The notes beneath the pieces were generated by a model. It was not told the DNA's origin, searched no databases, and worked only from the letters and a program-made list of their open reading frames with translations. A stretch of 64,000 nucleotides of DNA from JAKFDI01 sp044508835 (GTDB taxonomy: Bacteria > Pseudomonadota > Gammaproteobacteria > Burkholderiales > Burkholderiaceae_C), in assembly GCA_044508835.1 (NCBI GenBank), contig JBIQHD010000003.1, positions 198,770 through 262,769 of the forward strand, written 5' to 3'. Numbering within the stretch: the stretch's first letter is position 1; every line of letters starts with the position of its first letter. Both the position numbers and the translations under genes were made by a program. Shown piece by piece: positions 35,165 to 42,859 of the stretch.

Positions 35165-35932
35165 TCACGGCTTCGCGGCCGGCGTCACCGCGATGCCGGG
35201 CTGGGCGACGAAGGCGTCGAGACCGCCGCTGGCGGCGACCGACATCGTGGTCGTCACGATCACGTCGGGCGCGAGCGCCGCCGCCCCTTCCGCGGAAATC
35301 GGCTTGTAGCCGCGCTCGCCGCCGAGCACGTTGGTCGCGCCGGCGAGCCGGATCATCGCGTCGGCCGCCGTCTCGCGGCCCGCGCCTTCGAGCTTGCCGG
35401 TGCGGCTGCTGACCAGCAGCACGCGCTGGCCGCCGGGCTCCCGCGCCATGTGGCGGATCTCTTCGCGGATCTGCCCGACCAGCGCCTCGGCCTGCGCCTG
35501 GCGGCCGAGCGCGGCGGCGGCGCCCTCGATGCGCTGCTCCAGGGCATCGACCGTCGGCGCCGAGGGCAGCACCACCACGCGCCGGCCGAGGCGGCGCAGC
35601 TGCGCCAGCGCCTGCGGCGGGCCGGCCTGGTCGGAGGCCAGCACCAGGTCGGGCCGCAGGCTCGCCACGCCCTCGATCGAGAAGCCGCGGTAGTAGCCGA
35701 CCCGGGGCAGCCGCGTGGCCGCCTCGGGGTAGAGGCTGGAATCGTCCACGCCGACGAGCCGGTCGCCCGCGCCGAGCGCATAGACGATCTCGGTCACCGT
35801 ACCGCCCAGGCTGACGACGCGCGTGGCCGCCGCTGCGGCCTGCGCCTGCGACCGCCACGGCAGCAGTGCCGCGGCGCCGAGCAGGGCCAGGGCAGCACGG
35901 CGCTCGATGGCGCCTGCGTGCATCGCCCTCAT
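35165..35932 (-). CDS. hmuT: periplasmic haem-binding protein
   Basis: Periplasmic receptor of 255 residues in the FecB/HmuT family. A signal peptide with basic N-terminus (RRAALALLGAAALLPWRSQA) is followed by TRVVSLGGTVTEIVYALGAG, LVGVDDSSLYPEAATRLPRV, GYYRGFSIEGVASLRPDLVL and TSVAASGGLDAFV-like end motifs. The Tyr in VGYYRGF is in the position of the known haem-ligand region. The start at 35932 overlaps the hmuS stop by four bases (ATGA); 35923 is an alternative. Confidence 0.9.
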   Translation of the reverse strand: MRAMHAGAIERRAALALLGAAALLPWRSQAQAAAAATRVVSLGGTVTEIVYALGAGDRLVGVDDSSLYPEAATRLPRVGYYRGFSIEGVASLRPDLVLASDQAGPPQALAQLRRLGRRVVVLPSAPTVDALEQRIEGAAAALGRQAQAEALVGQIREEIRHMAREPGGQRVLLVSSRTGKLEGAGRETAADAMIRLAGATNVLGGERGYKPISAEGAAALAPDVIVTTTMSVAASGGLDAFVAQPGIAVTPAAKP

Positions 35933-36963
35933 GCCGCCAGCGGCTGCGCGCACAGGTCCAGCATCAGCCGGCGCCAGTCGGGAAGCTCCGGCTTGCCCGG
36001 CTTGCGCTCGCCGAAGAACTGCACGACGAGCTCGTCGCCGGCATAGCCCTCCAGCGAGGTCACCCAGCCGTCGCTGGTGGGCTTGTTCACGACCCAGCAG
36101 GAGGTGATGGCCTCGGTGTCCAGGTGCAGGTTGAACTTCGGGTCGAGCACGTTGAACCAGCGGCCGGTGCGCACCAGCTTGTGCACCGGGCCAGTGTGGA
36201 TCTGCACCATGCCGCGGTTGCCGACGAAGCACATGATCGACAGCCCGCTGGCCGCGGCCGACTGCAGCACCTGCTCGATGACCTCGCCCGGCACCTGCTG
36301 GGCCAGGTCGGCCCCGCCCGCGCGCAGCGCCCCCAGGCGCGTGACCTTGAATTTGCGCAGCATGGGGAAGAACTCGTGCGTGTCCTGCATGGCGAGCCAG
36401 TGCGCGCGCAGGGCGGCCGGGTCGGCGGCCTCGTCGGCGCCGTCGGCCGGCGGCGCGGGTTCCACGCGCGGCGGCGTCTTCTGCGGCCGGGCGTGGCGCG
36501 CGACGTAGGCGTCCCAGGCCGCGCCGTCGGTGGCCTCGGTGCGGTACACCTTGTGCACCGCCTCGCCCGACTGGTCGAAGAACTGCAGGCTTTGCCGGCC
36601 GTTCTCCGTCACGGCGTAGGCGAAGCGCCAGCAGCCGAAGAACACGCGCAGGTCGATGTCCGGCCCGAGCACCAGCCCGACCGGCCCCTCGGCCTGGATG
36701 TCGAGGTAGGCGCCGTGGCGCTCGTGCACGCACCAGTCGTTGCGCGACAGCGCCATCACCTCGCCCAGCGCGCCCAGGCCGCGGAACAGCGCCTGCATGC
36801 TGTCGGCGCCGAGTTCCACCGACTCGACGCCGCAGCCGGCGGCCACCAGCTCGGCCTCGCTCGCGCCCAGGCGCTCGGCCCGTTCGCGCATGCGCAGCTT
36901 GGGTTGCTCGGCGACGAGCGCGTCGTGGCGCGCCCGCAGGTCGGAGAAGACGGCATCGGTCAT
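35929..36963 (-). CDS. hmuS: haemin-degrading factor (HemS/ChuS family)
   Basis: Cytoplasmic haem-handling or haem-degrading protein of 344 residues with the two-repeat HemS layout. Repeat one contains LGEVMALSRNDWCVHERHGA and DLRVFFGCWRFAYAV; repeat two contains GNRGMVQIHTGPVHKLVRTG, WFNVLDPKFNLHLDTEAITS and WVVNKPTSDGWVTSLEGYAG. These match the haem-pocket motifs of the family. An Ala/Pro linker joins the halves. Gene order receptor-lipoprotein-S-T-U-V and the ATGA overlap with hmuT support the assignment. Confidence 0.93.
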   Translation of the reverse strand: MTDAVFSDLRARHDALVAEQPKLRMRERAERLGASEAELVAAGCGVESVELGADSMQALFRGLGALGEVMALSRNDWCVHERHGAYLDIQAEGPVGLVLGPDIDLRVFFGCWRFAYAVTENGRQSLQFFDQSGEAVHKVYRTEATDGAAWDAYVARHARPQKTPPRVEPAPPADGADEAADPAALRAHWLAMQDTHEFFPMLRKFKVTRLGALRAGGADLAQQVPGEVIEQVLQSAAASGLSIMCFVGNRGMVQIHTGPVHKLVRTGRWFNVLDPKFNLHLDTEAITSCWVVNKPTSDGWVTSLEGYAGDELVVQFFGERKPGKPELPDWRRLMLDLCAQPLAA

Positions 36964-37007
36964 GGCTTGCTTCCTGGCTGGCTATGGTCGTTCATGGACG
37001 GCGGGCT

Positions 37008-38285
37008 TCAGTTCGACGGCTGCAGGTCGTACTGGATGGTCCACGTCTGCTGGCCGTTGTAGGCCGGCGTGGCGGGCGCGTACTCGATCTTGGTCAGGCG
37101 GAAGCGCGCGTAGCCCGTGCCCTCGCCGGTGCGCACCAGGGCGGCCTGCTGGTCGTTGGCCGAGAGCATGTGCTGCGACAGGCCCGCGGGCGCCACGGCG
37201 TTGGTCGGGTAGTAGGTGTACCAGCCGTAGCTCAGCGGTTGCGGGTAGGTGCCGGTGTAGGCGGGCGACAGCGGCGAGCTGGTCGTGTCCTTCTTCCAGG
37301 CGTTGGCGTTGGCCGGCACGGCGATGTCGCCGGCGGTCAGCTCGGCCAGCGTGTCGGCGGCGTTCGTCGTGGCCGTGAACTTGGCCGCCACGGGCGTGGT
37401 GCCGTCGGCCTCGTAGAAGCCGGCGGGCGTCTTGCCGACGAAGCCGGCCACCTTGGCGCTGCCGGACTCGCCGCCGTTGAGCTTGATGTTGTAGCGGTTG
37501 AAGGCGATGTGCCACGTGCCCGCCTCGGTGCTCACGGCGCCGGCGGCGAGGTCGTAGTAGACCCAGCCGGCGCTCGCGTCGACCGTGTCGCTGCGCACGG
37601 TGCCGCCCGCGCGGTCGACCCAGCGGAAGCTCGGGTGGCCCGAGGCGGTGCCGCCGGCGCCGCCGTAGTAGCCGGTGACCTGCAGGGCGTACACCGGGCT
37701 CGCGGGCGTGCCCACCGCGTCGGCCGCGGCGCTGTCGGTGGTGATGAGGAAGACGCGGAAGTTCGGATAGAGGCTGTGGTCGGACGCCGTGCCCGTCACG
37801 CCGTACTCGAAGGCCGACGACTGGATGCCGTTGCTGCCGGTGAAGACGCTCGCCACCGAGTCGGCGAGGAACACGTTGGCGGGGATCACGTCGCCGCTGA
37901 CGGGGTCGGTCGTGCCGTTCTGCCAGGCCAGCAGCTCCTCCCAGGTGTGGTCGAACGGGCCGCCGAAGGCGCCGCCCTTGCCGCTGCCGTCGGCGCTGCT
38001 GGTGCCGCTGTTGGACCACAGGGTCGCCGTGCGGCCGCCGCTCTTGACCTTGATGTCCCAGGCGCTGCCGGTGCAGCCCGCCACCTCGGCCTTGGCGTCG
38101 AAGTCGTAGCAGACCTCCGAGCCCGACGCCGGCAGCGCGAACTGCCATTCGCCGGACTGGGTGAACTTGTTGTCGTCGCCGGCCGGCGGCGGCGTGTCGT
38201 CGCTGCCGCCGCCGCCTCCGCAGGCGGCCAGCAGCAGGGTCAGGGCGGCCACGCCCAGGGCGGGGATCGATCGGGTCGGCGTCAT
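37008..38285 (-). CDS. HmuY-like haem-binding lipoprotein, apparently with two HmuY-type units
   Basis: Predicted surface or periplasmic lipoprotein of 425 residues. The signal peptide ends in a lipobox (LTLLLAACGGGG), so the mature N-terminal Cys should carry lipid. The second half has strong HmuY-like features: GWVYYDLAAGAVSTEAGTWH leading to IAFNRYNIKLNGGESGSAKV, then YGWYTYYPTN and LVRTGEGTGYARFRLTKIEY. The first half repeats the pattern more weakly (GSAWDIKVKSGGRTATLWSN then SGTS plus a Gly-rich run). HmuY proteins, known mainly from Bacteroidota, take haem from host carriers. Here the gene lies between the TonB haem receptor (45 bases) and hmuS (45 bases), so a haemophore-like role for that receptor is likely. 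Confidence 0.75.
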   Translation of the reverse strand: MTPTRSIPALGVAALTLLLAACGGGGGSDDTPPPAGDDNKFTQSGEWQFALPASGSEVCYDFDAKAEVAGCTGSAWDIKVKSGGRTATLWSNSGTSSADGSGKGGAFGGPFDHTWEELLAWQNGTTDPVSGDVIPANVFLADSVASVFTGSNGIQSSAFEYGVTGTASDHSLYPNFRVFLITTDSAAADAVGTPASPVYALQVTGYYGGAGGTASGHPSFRWVDRAGGTVRSDTVDASAGWVYYDLAAGAVSTEAGTWHIAFNRYNIKLNGGESGSAKVAGFVGKTPAGFYEADGTTPVAAKFTATTNAADTLAELTAGDIAVPANANAWKKDTTSSPLSPAYTGTYPQPLSYGWYTYYPTNAVAPAGLSQHMLSANDQQAALVRTGEGTGYARFRLTKIEYAPATPAYNGQQTWTIQYDLQPSN

Positions 38286-38329
38286 GGTCAGGTCTCCGGG
38301 TGTCGAAAGGGGTTGGGGGGTGGAAGCGG

Positions 38330-40378
38330 TCAGCGCGCCTCGCCGAAGCGATAGCTCACGCCGAGATAGACGAAGCGGCCGGACAGCGGCCCGAAATCGT
38401 TCGGGTCGGCGAAGTCGCGCTGCCGCCCGGTCAGGTTGTTGATGCCGGCGAAGGCGGTGAGGCCGCGTCCGAGCGACTGGTTCAGCGCCACGTCCAGCGT
38501 GGCCCACGACGGCGAGCGCGCCTGGCTGCCGCTGGCCACGAGCTCGCTGCTCTGGTAGCGCCCGCGCAGCGACAGCGTGGTGTCCTCGTGCGGCTTCCAG
38601 TCCAGGCCCAGGCGCGCCATGTCGCGCGGGCGGCGGGTGAGCTCGCCGCCGAGGTCGAGGTCGCGGGTGCGCGTGTAGGTGTAGGCGGCGCTCAGCGACA
38701 GTGCCTTCGTCGCCTGCCAGGTCAGCGCCGTCTCGATGCCGCTGGTGCGCGCGCGCGCCACGTTGCGGTAGGTGTAGACGGCCACGCCGTTGACCGTCGT
38801 GACGTTGTTCATGTCGGTCTGGATCAGGTCTTCCACGTCGTTGTGGAAGGCGTTGACCTCGACGGTGAGGCGCTTGTCCAGGCTGAGCGTGCCGCCGAGC
38901 TGGAAGCTGTCGGACGACTCGGGCTTGAGCCGCGGGTTGCCCACGACCATGTAGCCGAGCGCACTGTGGTCGAACAGGAAGTGCCGCTCCTTCAGGTTGG
39001 GCACGCGGTAGCCCTGGCCGTAGGCGGCGCGCAGCACACCGGTCCAGCGCTCGCCGCGCAGCAGGTGCGCCTTGAGCGCGGCCTTGGGCGCGACGTGGCC
39101 GCCGAAGTCGGAGTCGTCCTGCCAGCGCAGGCCCAGCAGCAGCTCCCAGGTGTCGTCGAACAGGATGTCGTTCTGCACGAACAGCTCGCGGCTGCTGCGC
39201 TTGGCCGAGCCGTTGCCTTCGAGCTCGGCCACGCCGTCGACGGTCTGCATCAGGCGCTCTTCGTGCAGGTCGGCGCCGAACTGCCACAGCTGGCGGCGCC
39301 AGGCCGGCAGGTCGACCTGCGCCGTGAGGTGGCGGGTGCGCTGGTCGGCGAGGCGGTCGCCGACCTGGGCGCTGTTGGAGAAGGCGCGCGAGTGGCTGTC
39401 GTAGCGCTCGTCCACGCCCTTGACCTGCGCGCGCAGGCCGTTGCCGAAGGTCCACTGCCCGCCGGCGCCGAGGCGGTCGCGGGTGATGGCCTCGAACTTG
39501 CGCTGCGGCACGTTGTTGGGCGGCACGTAGTAGAGGTAGCGCTGCTCGTCGTCCTCGGTGTAGCGGCCGGCGTCGAGCCAGAACTCGCCCACCCGGGACG
39601 GCAGCCAGGCCATGCGCGCGGCGATCTGCCGGCGCTGCACCGCGTCGCCCTGGCGCGACCAGGCGGCGGGGTCGACGCCGAAGCCGTCGTCCTTGAGCGT
39701 GTCGCCCGTCAGCCGCAGGCGCAGCGTCTCGCTGCCCCCTTCGAGGCGCACGCGTGCATGGCGGCTGGCCGGGTGGCCCGAGCCGCCGGAGGCGTTCTGG
39801 CTGCCGCGGCTGCCGGCATCGAGCGCCGCCGCGCCCGAGAACCCCGGCTCGATGCGGCGCGTGATGACGTTGATCACCCCGCCCATCGCCGAGCTGCCGT
39901 ACTGCGCGGAGGTGGCGCCCTTGACCACCTCGATGTGGTCGATGTCGCCGATCAGGTACTGGCTCAGGTCGACCGTCGACCCGGTGCTGGCGGTGATGGG
40001 CAGGCCGTCGATCAGCACCAGCACCTGGTCGCTGGTCAGCCCCTGCAGCGAGACCTCGTAGCCGGACTTGCCGCGCACCTCGCGCATCTGCAGGCCGGGC
40101 ACGTTCTCCAGCGCCTGCTTCAGCGTGCGCGCGTGGGTGCGCGCGATCTCCTCGCGCGTGACGAGCTCGGTGCGCACCGGCGTGTCCTCGACGGTCTTCT
40201 CGGTGCGCGTGGCGGTGACGACCACCGGCGACAGCGTGGTCGCCGCCTCCTGCGCGCGCGCCGGCTGCGCCGCCAGCACGACGGGCAGGGCCGACACCGC
40301 GCCCGTGCCGATCCAGGCGGCCCACCGGCAGGTCAGCGCACGCAGCGCAGGCGGGAAAAAGTGCACGGTGGTTGCCAA
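38330..40378 (-). CDS. hmuR: TonB-dependent haem receptor
   Basis: Outer membrane receptor of 682 residues, first gene of the haem operon. A signal peptide ending in AQPARAQEA is followed by a TonB-box-like TLSPVVVTATRTEKTVED. The plug has LKQALENVPGLQMREVRGKS, QVLVLIDGLPITAST, HIEVVKGATSAQYGSSAMGG and VINVITRR. The barrel carries YGQGYRVPNLKERHFLFDHS, close to the FRAP/NPNL haem-receptor region, plus VVGNPRLKPESSDSFQLG. It ends in YLGVSYRFGEAR. A Fur box lies 25 bases upstream of the start. Genes hmuY-like, hmuS, hmuT, hmuU and hmuV follow on the same strand. Confidence 0.9.
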   Translation of the reverse strand: MATTVHFFPPALRALTCRWAAWIGTGAVSALPVVLAAQPARAQEAATTLSPVVVTATRTEKTVEDTPVRTELVTREEIARTHARTLKQALENVPGLQMREVRGKSGYEVSLQGLTSDQVLVLIDGLPITASTGSTVDLSQYLIGDIDHIEVVKGATSAQYGSSAMGGVINVITRRIEPGFSGAAALDAGSRGSQNASGGSGHPASRHARVRLEGGSETLRLRLTGDTLKDDGFGVDPAAWSRQGDAVQRRQIAARMAWLPSRVGEFWLDAGRYTEDDEQRYLYYVPPNNVPQRKFEAITRDRLGAGGQWTFGNGLRAQVKGVDERYDSHSRAFSNSAQVGDRLADQRTRHLTAQVDLPAWRRQLWQFGADLHEERLMQTVDGVAELEGNGSAKRSSRELFVQNDILFDDTWELLLGLRWQDDSDFGGHVAPKAALKAHLLRGERWTGVLRAAYGQGYRVPNLKERHFLFDHSALGYMVVGNPRLKPESSDSFQLGGTLSLDKRLTVEVNAFHNDVEDLIQTDMNNVTTVNGVAVYTYRNVARARTSGIETALTWQATKALSLSAAYTYTRTRDLDLGGELTRRPRDMARLGLDWKPHEDTTLSLRGRYQSSELVASGSQARSPSWATLDVALNQSLGRGLTAFAGINNLTGRQRDFADPNDFGPLSGRFVYLGVSYRFGEAR

Positions 40379-40402
40379 TCGTCAAACATTGTTCAAAACA
40401 CA

Positions 40403-40421
40403 AATGATAATGATTCTTATT
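40403..40421 (-). promoter_or_regulatory. Fur box of the haem uptake operon
   Basis: On the transcribed strand the site reads AATAAGAATCATTATCATT, close to the 19-base Fur consensus made of GATAAT-like hexamers. It lies 25 bases before the hmuR start in an AT-rich patch that stands out in this GC-rich window. It predicts repression of the whole six-gene operon by iron-loaded Fur. Confidence 0.87.
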
Positions 40422-40587
40422 TACTTGAGCAACCGGGGCGACCCGGGCGCGGCAGCGCAGGCCGCGCGCGGCGGGCGGCAGGGAGAGGCAGCAGTCCGCG
40501 GGGACGGCCGTCCCGGCATGCCGCGAAGGCGGCGCGTGAAGGGTTCGCGCGGGCGCCGGCGGGTGCGGCGCCGGGCTCAGCCGAACC

Positions 40588-41460
40588 TCAGTCGAACACC
40601 GGCAGCACGTCGTCGCGGAGCGCGCCGCGGGCCTGCTCGTAGTCGGGCATCACCGAGCGCACCACGTCCCAGAAGCGCGGGCTGTGGTTCATCTCGCGCA
40701 GGTGCGCGAGCTCGTGGGCCACCACGTAGTCGATGGTCGACATCGCGAAGTGCACCAGCCGCCAGCTCAGGCGGATGGAGCCGTCGGCGCTGGCGCTGCC
40801 CCAGCGCGTCTGCGCCGACGACAGCGCGAGCCGGCGGTGGCGCACGCCGAGCTGCGCCGCGAAGTGCCGGCAGCGCTCCTCGAACACGCGGCGCGCCTGG
40901 CGCTGCAGCCAGCTCTGCACCGCGTCGCGGATCTGCGCCGGCGCCGCGCTCTGCGGCAGGCCCAGGTGCAGGGTGAGCCGCGGCACGCCGGGCAGCGCCA
41001 CGGCGTCGCTGTTGAGCACGGCGCCGGTGACGCGCGGGTCGAGCACCACGATCACCGGCTCGCCGAGGAACGGGATCGACACGCCGTCGCGCCAGTCGAC
41101 CCGCGCCGCCTGCTGGCGCTGCACGCGCTGCCGCTGCTCGGCGAGCTTGCGCAGGATCCACGGCGCCTTGTCGCGCAGCGCGGCCTCGATGTCGGCCACG
41201 CTCACCCATTTCGGCGCGTTCACCGACAGCCCCTCGGCGCCGACGATGAAGCCAATGCTGCGCCGACGCACGCGCTTGAGCGCATAGCCGATGGGGTGGC
41301 CCTGCAGGCCGATCTCGCGGTTCGCCTGCGGGTGGGTGAAGGCGGCGGGCGGCGGGGCGGCGGGCGCTACGGACGGCGCGGCGGCGGGAGGGGGCGCCGG
41401 CTCCGCCTCGCCGAACAGCGCGAGCTGCGCGGGATCGAAGGCGGCGGGGCGGCGCGGCAT
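40588..41460 (-). CDS. YgjP-like SprT/M48-type metal-dependent hydrolase
   Basis: A 290-residue protein of the YgjP (DUF45) group. RSIGFIVGAEGLSVNAPKWV, AALRDKAPWILRKLAEQ, SSAQTRWGSASADGSIRLSW and the zinc motif VVAHELAHLREMNHSPRFW are the family signatures (HELAH plus a later H). The first ~45 residues are Pro/Ala-rich and not conserved. Members have been linked to nucleotide hydrolysis as well as to peptidase folds, so the reaction is uncertain. It is the last gene of a minus-strand run from corC to here; plsC ends 11 bases upstream. Confidence 0.87.
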   Translation of the reverse strand: MPRRPAAFDPAQLALFGEAEPAPPPAAAPSVAPAAPPPAAFTHPQANREIGLQGHPIGYALKRVRRRSIGFIVGAEGLSVNAPKWVSVADIEAALRDKAPWILRKLAEQRQRVQRQQAARVDWRDGVSIPFLGEPVIVVLDPRVTGAVLNSDAVALPGVPRLTLHLGLPQSAAPAQIRDAVQSWLQRQARRVFEERCRHFAAQLGVRHRRLALSSAQTRWGSASADGSIRLSWRLVHFAMSTIDYVVAHELAHLREMNHSPRFWDVVRSVMPDYEQARGALRDDVLPVFD

Positions 41461-41471
41461 GGGCGCGAAGT

Positions 41472-42242
41472 TTAGGGGCTCGGCCCGGCCGCCGGCGCGG
41501 CGTAGGCCTGCGGGTCGAGCCGGCGCATCTCGGCCTCGATCCAGGCCTCGACGTCGCGCATCAGGTCCTCGGGCGTGCGGCCCTCGCTCGCCATCAGCGG
41601 CCCGACCGACACGTCGATCGTGCCGGGGCGCAGCAGGAAGGACTTGCGCGGCCAGCAGCGCGCCGACGTGACGGCAACCGGCAGCACCGCGGCGCCCGTG
41701 GCCACGGCCAGGCGCGTGCCGCCCGCCTTGTAGACCCCCTGGCTGCCGCGCGGCGTGCGCGTGCCCTCGGGGAACATGATGACCCAGTTGCCGTTCGCCA
41801 TGTGCCGGCGGCCCTGCTCGGCCACGCGGCTCCACGCCTCGGTGCGCTTGCTGCGGTCGATGTGGATCATGTCCAGCCGCGCCATGGCCCAGCCGAAGAA
41901 CGGGATGTAGAGCAGCTCGCGCTTGAACACGTAGCACAGCGGATGCGGCATCAGCCCCGGGAAGGCGAAGGTCTCCCAGGTCGACTGGTGCTTGGGCAGC
42001 ACCACGACCGCGCCGGAGCGGTCGGCATGGCGCAGGTTCTCCTCGCCGACGATGCGGTGGCGCACGCCGCAGATCGTGCGCGCGCCCCAGATCGACAGCC
42101 GCAGCCAGCCGATGGTGAACCAGTACAGCCGGCTGCCGCGGATGAAGACCGAAGCGGCGAGCACCGCCATCGCGTACGGGACGACGGTGACGGCGAGGAA
42201 CAGGACGAAGAGCAGCGAGCGGATCGCGGACAGCATGGGCAT
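41472..42242 (-). CDS. 1-acyl-sn-glycerol-3-phosphate acyltransferase (PlsC family)
   Basis: Membrane acyltransferase of 256 residues making phosphatidic acid. An N-terminal membrane helix (LLFVLFLAVTVVPYAMAVLA) is followed by the acyltransferase blocks: VVVLPKHQSTWETFAFP (block I), KRELLYIPFFGWAMARLDMI (block II), VIMFPEGTRTPRGSQGVYKA (block III) and VLPVAVTS (block IV). Block I is HX4E rather than the more common HX4D. The start at 42242 overlaps the gmhB stop by one base. It sits in a gmhB-plsC-ygjP run typical of this order of bacteria. Confidence 0.9.
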   Translation of the reverse strand: MPMLSAIRSLLFVLFLAVTVVPYAMAVLAASVFIRGSRLYWFTIGWLRLSIWGARTICGVRHRIVGEENLRHADRSGAVVVLPKHQSTWETFAFPGLMPHPLCYVFKRELLYIPFFGWAMARLDMIHIDRSKRTEAWSRVAEQGRRHMANGNWVIMFPEGTRTPRGSQGVYKAGGTRLAVATGAAVLPVAVTSARCWPRKSFLLRPGTIDVSVGPLMASEGRTPEDLMRDVEAWIEAEMRRLDPQAYAAPAAGPSP

Positions 42243-42835
42243 CAGGGCGGGCCGCCCGGCACGGCGGCGCCGCGCAGCGGCGCGTCGTCCAGGATCAGCG
42301 ATTCGGCGAAGGCGGCGAGGTCGGCATGCACCGTCGTGCCCGGCACCTGCGCCGCGACGGCGGCGACCTGCGCGTCGTCCAGCGCGGCGCATTTGCCGGT
42401 GCGCACCAGATGCACCGGGCAGCCGAGCGCCGCGCCGGCCTGCAGGTCGCGCAGCGAATCGCCGACGACGGGCACCTTGGCGAGGTCGACGCCGTAGCGC
42501 GCGCCGATCTGCTGCACCAGCCCGGGCAGCGGCTTGCGGCAGTCGCAGGCCGCATCGGGCGGGTGCGGGCAGAAGAACACCGCGTCGATGCGCCCGCCCT
42601 GCTTGGCGAGCAGCTGGTTGAGCTTGGCGTGCATCGCGTTCAGCGCGCCCATGTCGAACAGCCCGCGCCCGAGCCCCGACTGGTTGGTCGCCACCACCAC
42701 GTGCCAGCCCGCATGGTTGAGCCGCGCGATGGCTTCGATCGCGCCGGGGATGGGCACCCATTCGTCGGCCGACTTGACGTAGTCGTCGCGGTCCTCGTTG
42801 ATGGTGCCGTCGCGGTCGAGGATGATGAGTTTCAT
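42242..42835 (-). CDS. gmhB: D-glycero-beta-D-manno-heptose 1,7-bisphosphate 7-phosphatase
   Basis: HAD phosphatase of 197 residues in the lipopolysaccharide core heptose pathway. The nucleophile motif is KLIILDRDGTINEDRDDYVK at the very N-terminus. HVVVATNQSGLGRGLFDMGA is motif II. The zinc-binding loop VFFCPHPPDAACDCRKPLPG has the Cys/His set of GmhB. VPVVGDSLRDLQAGAALGCP completes the site. The stop overlaps the plsC start. glyS ends 24 bases upstream. Confidence 0.93.
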   Translation of the reverse strand: MKLIILDRDGTINEDRDDYVKSADEWVPIPGAIEAIARLNHAGWHVVVATNQSGLGRGLFDMGALNAMHAKLNQLLAKQGGRIDAVFFCPHPPDAACDCRKPLPGLVQQIGARYGVDLAKVPVVGDSLRDLQAGAALGCPVHLVRTGKCAALDDAQVAAVAAQVPGTTVHADLAAFAESLILDDAPLRGAAVPGGPP

Positions 42836-42859
42836 GCGTGCTCGCCGGCCGATGAGGGG

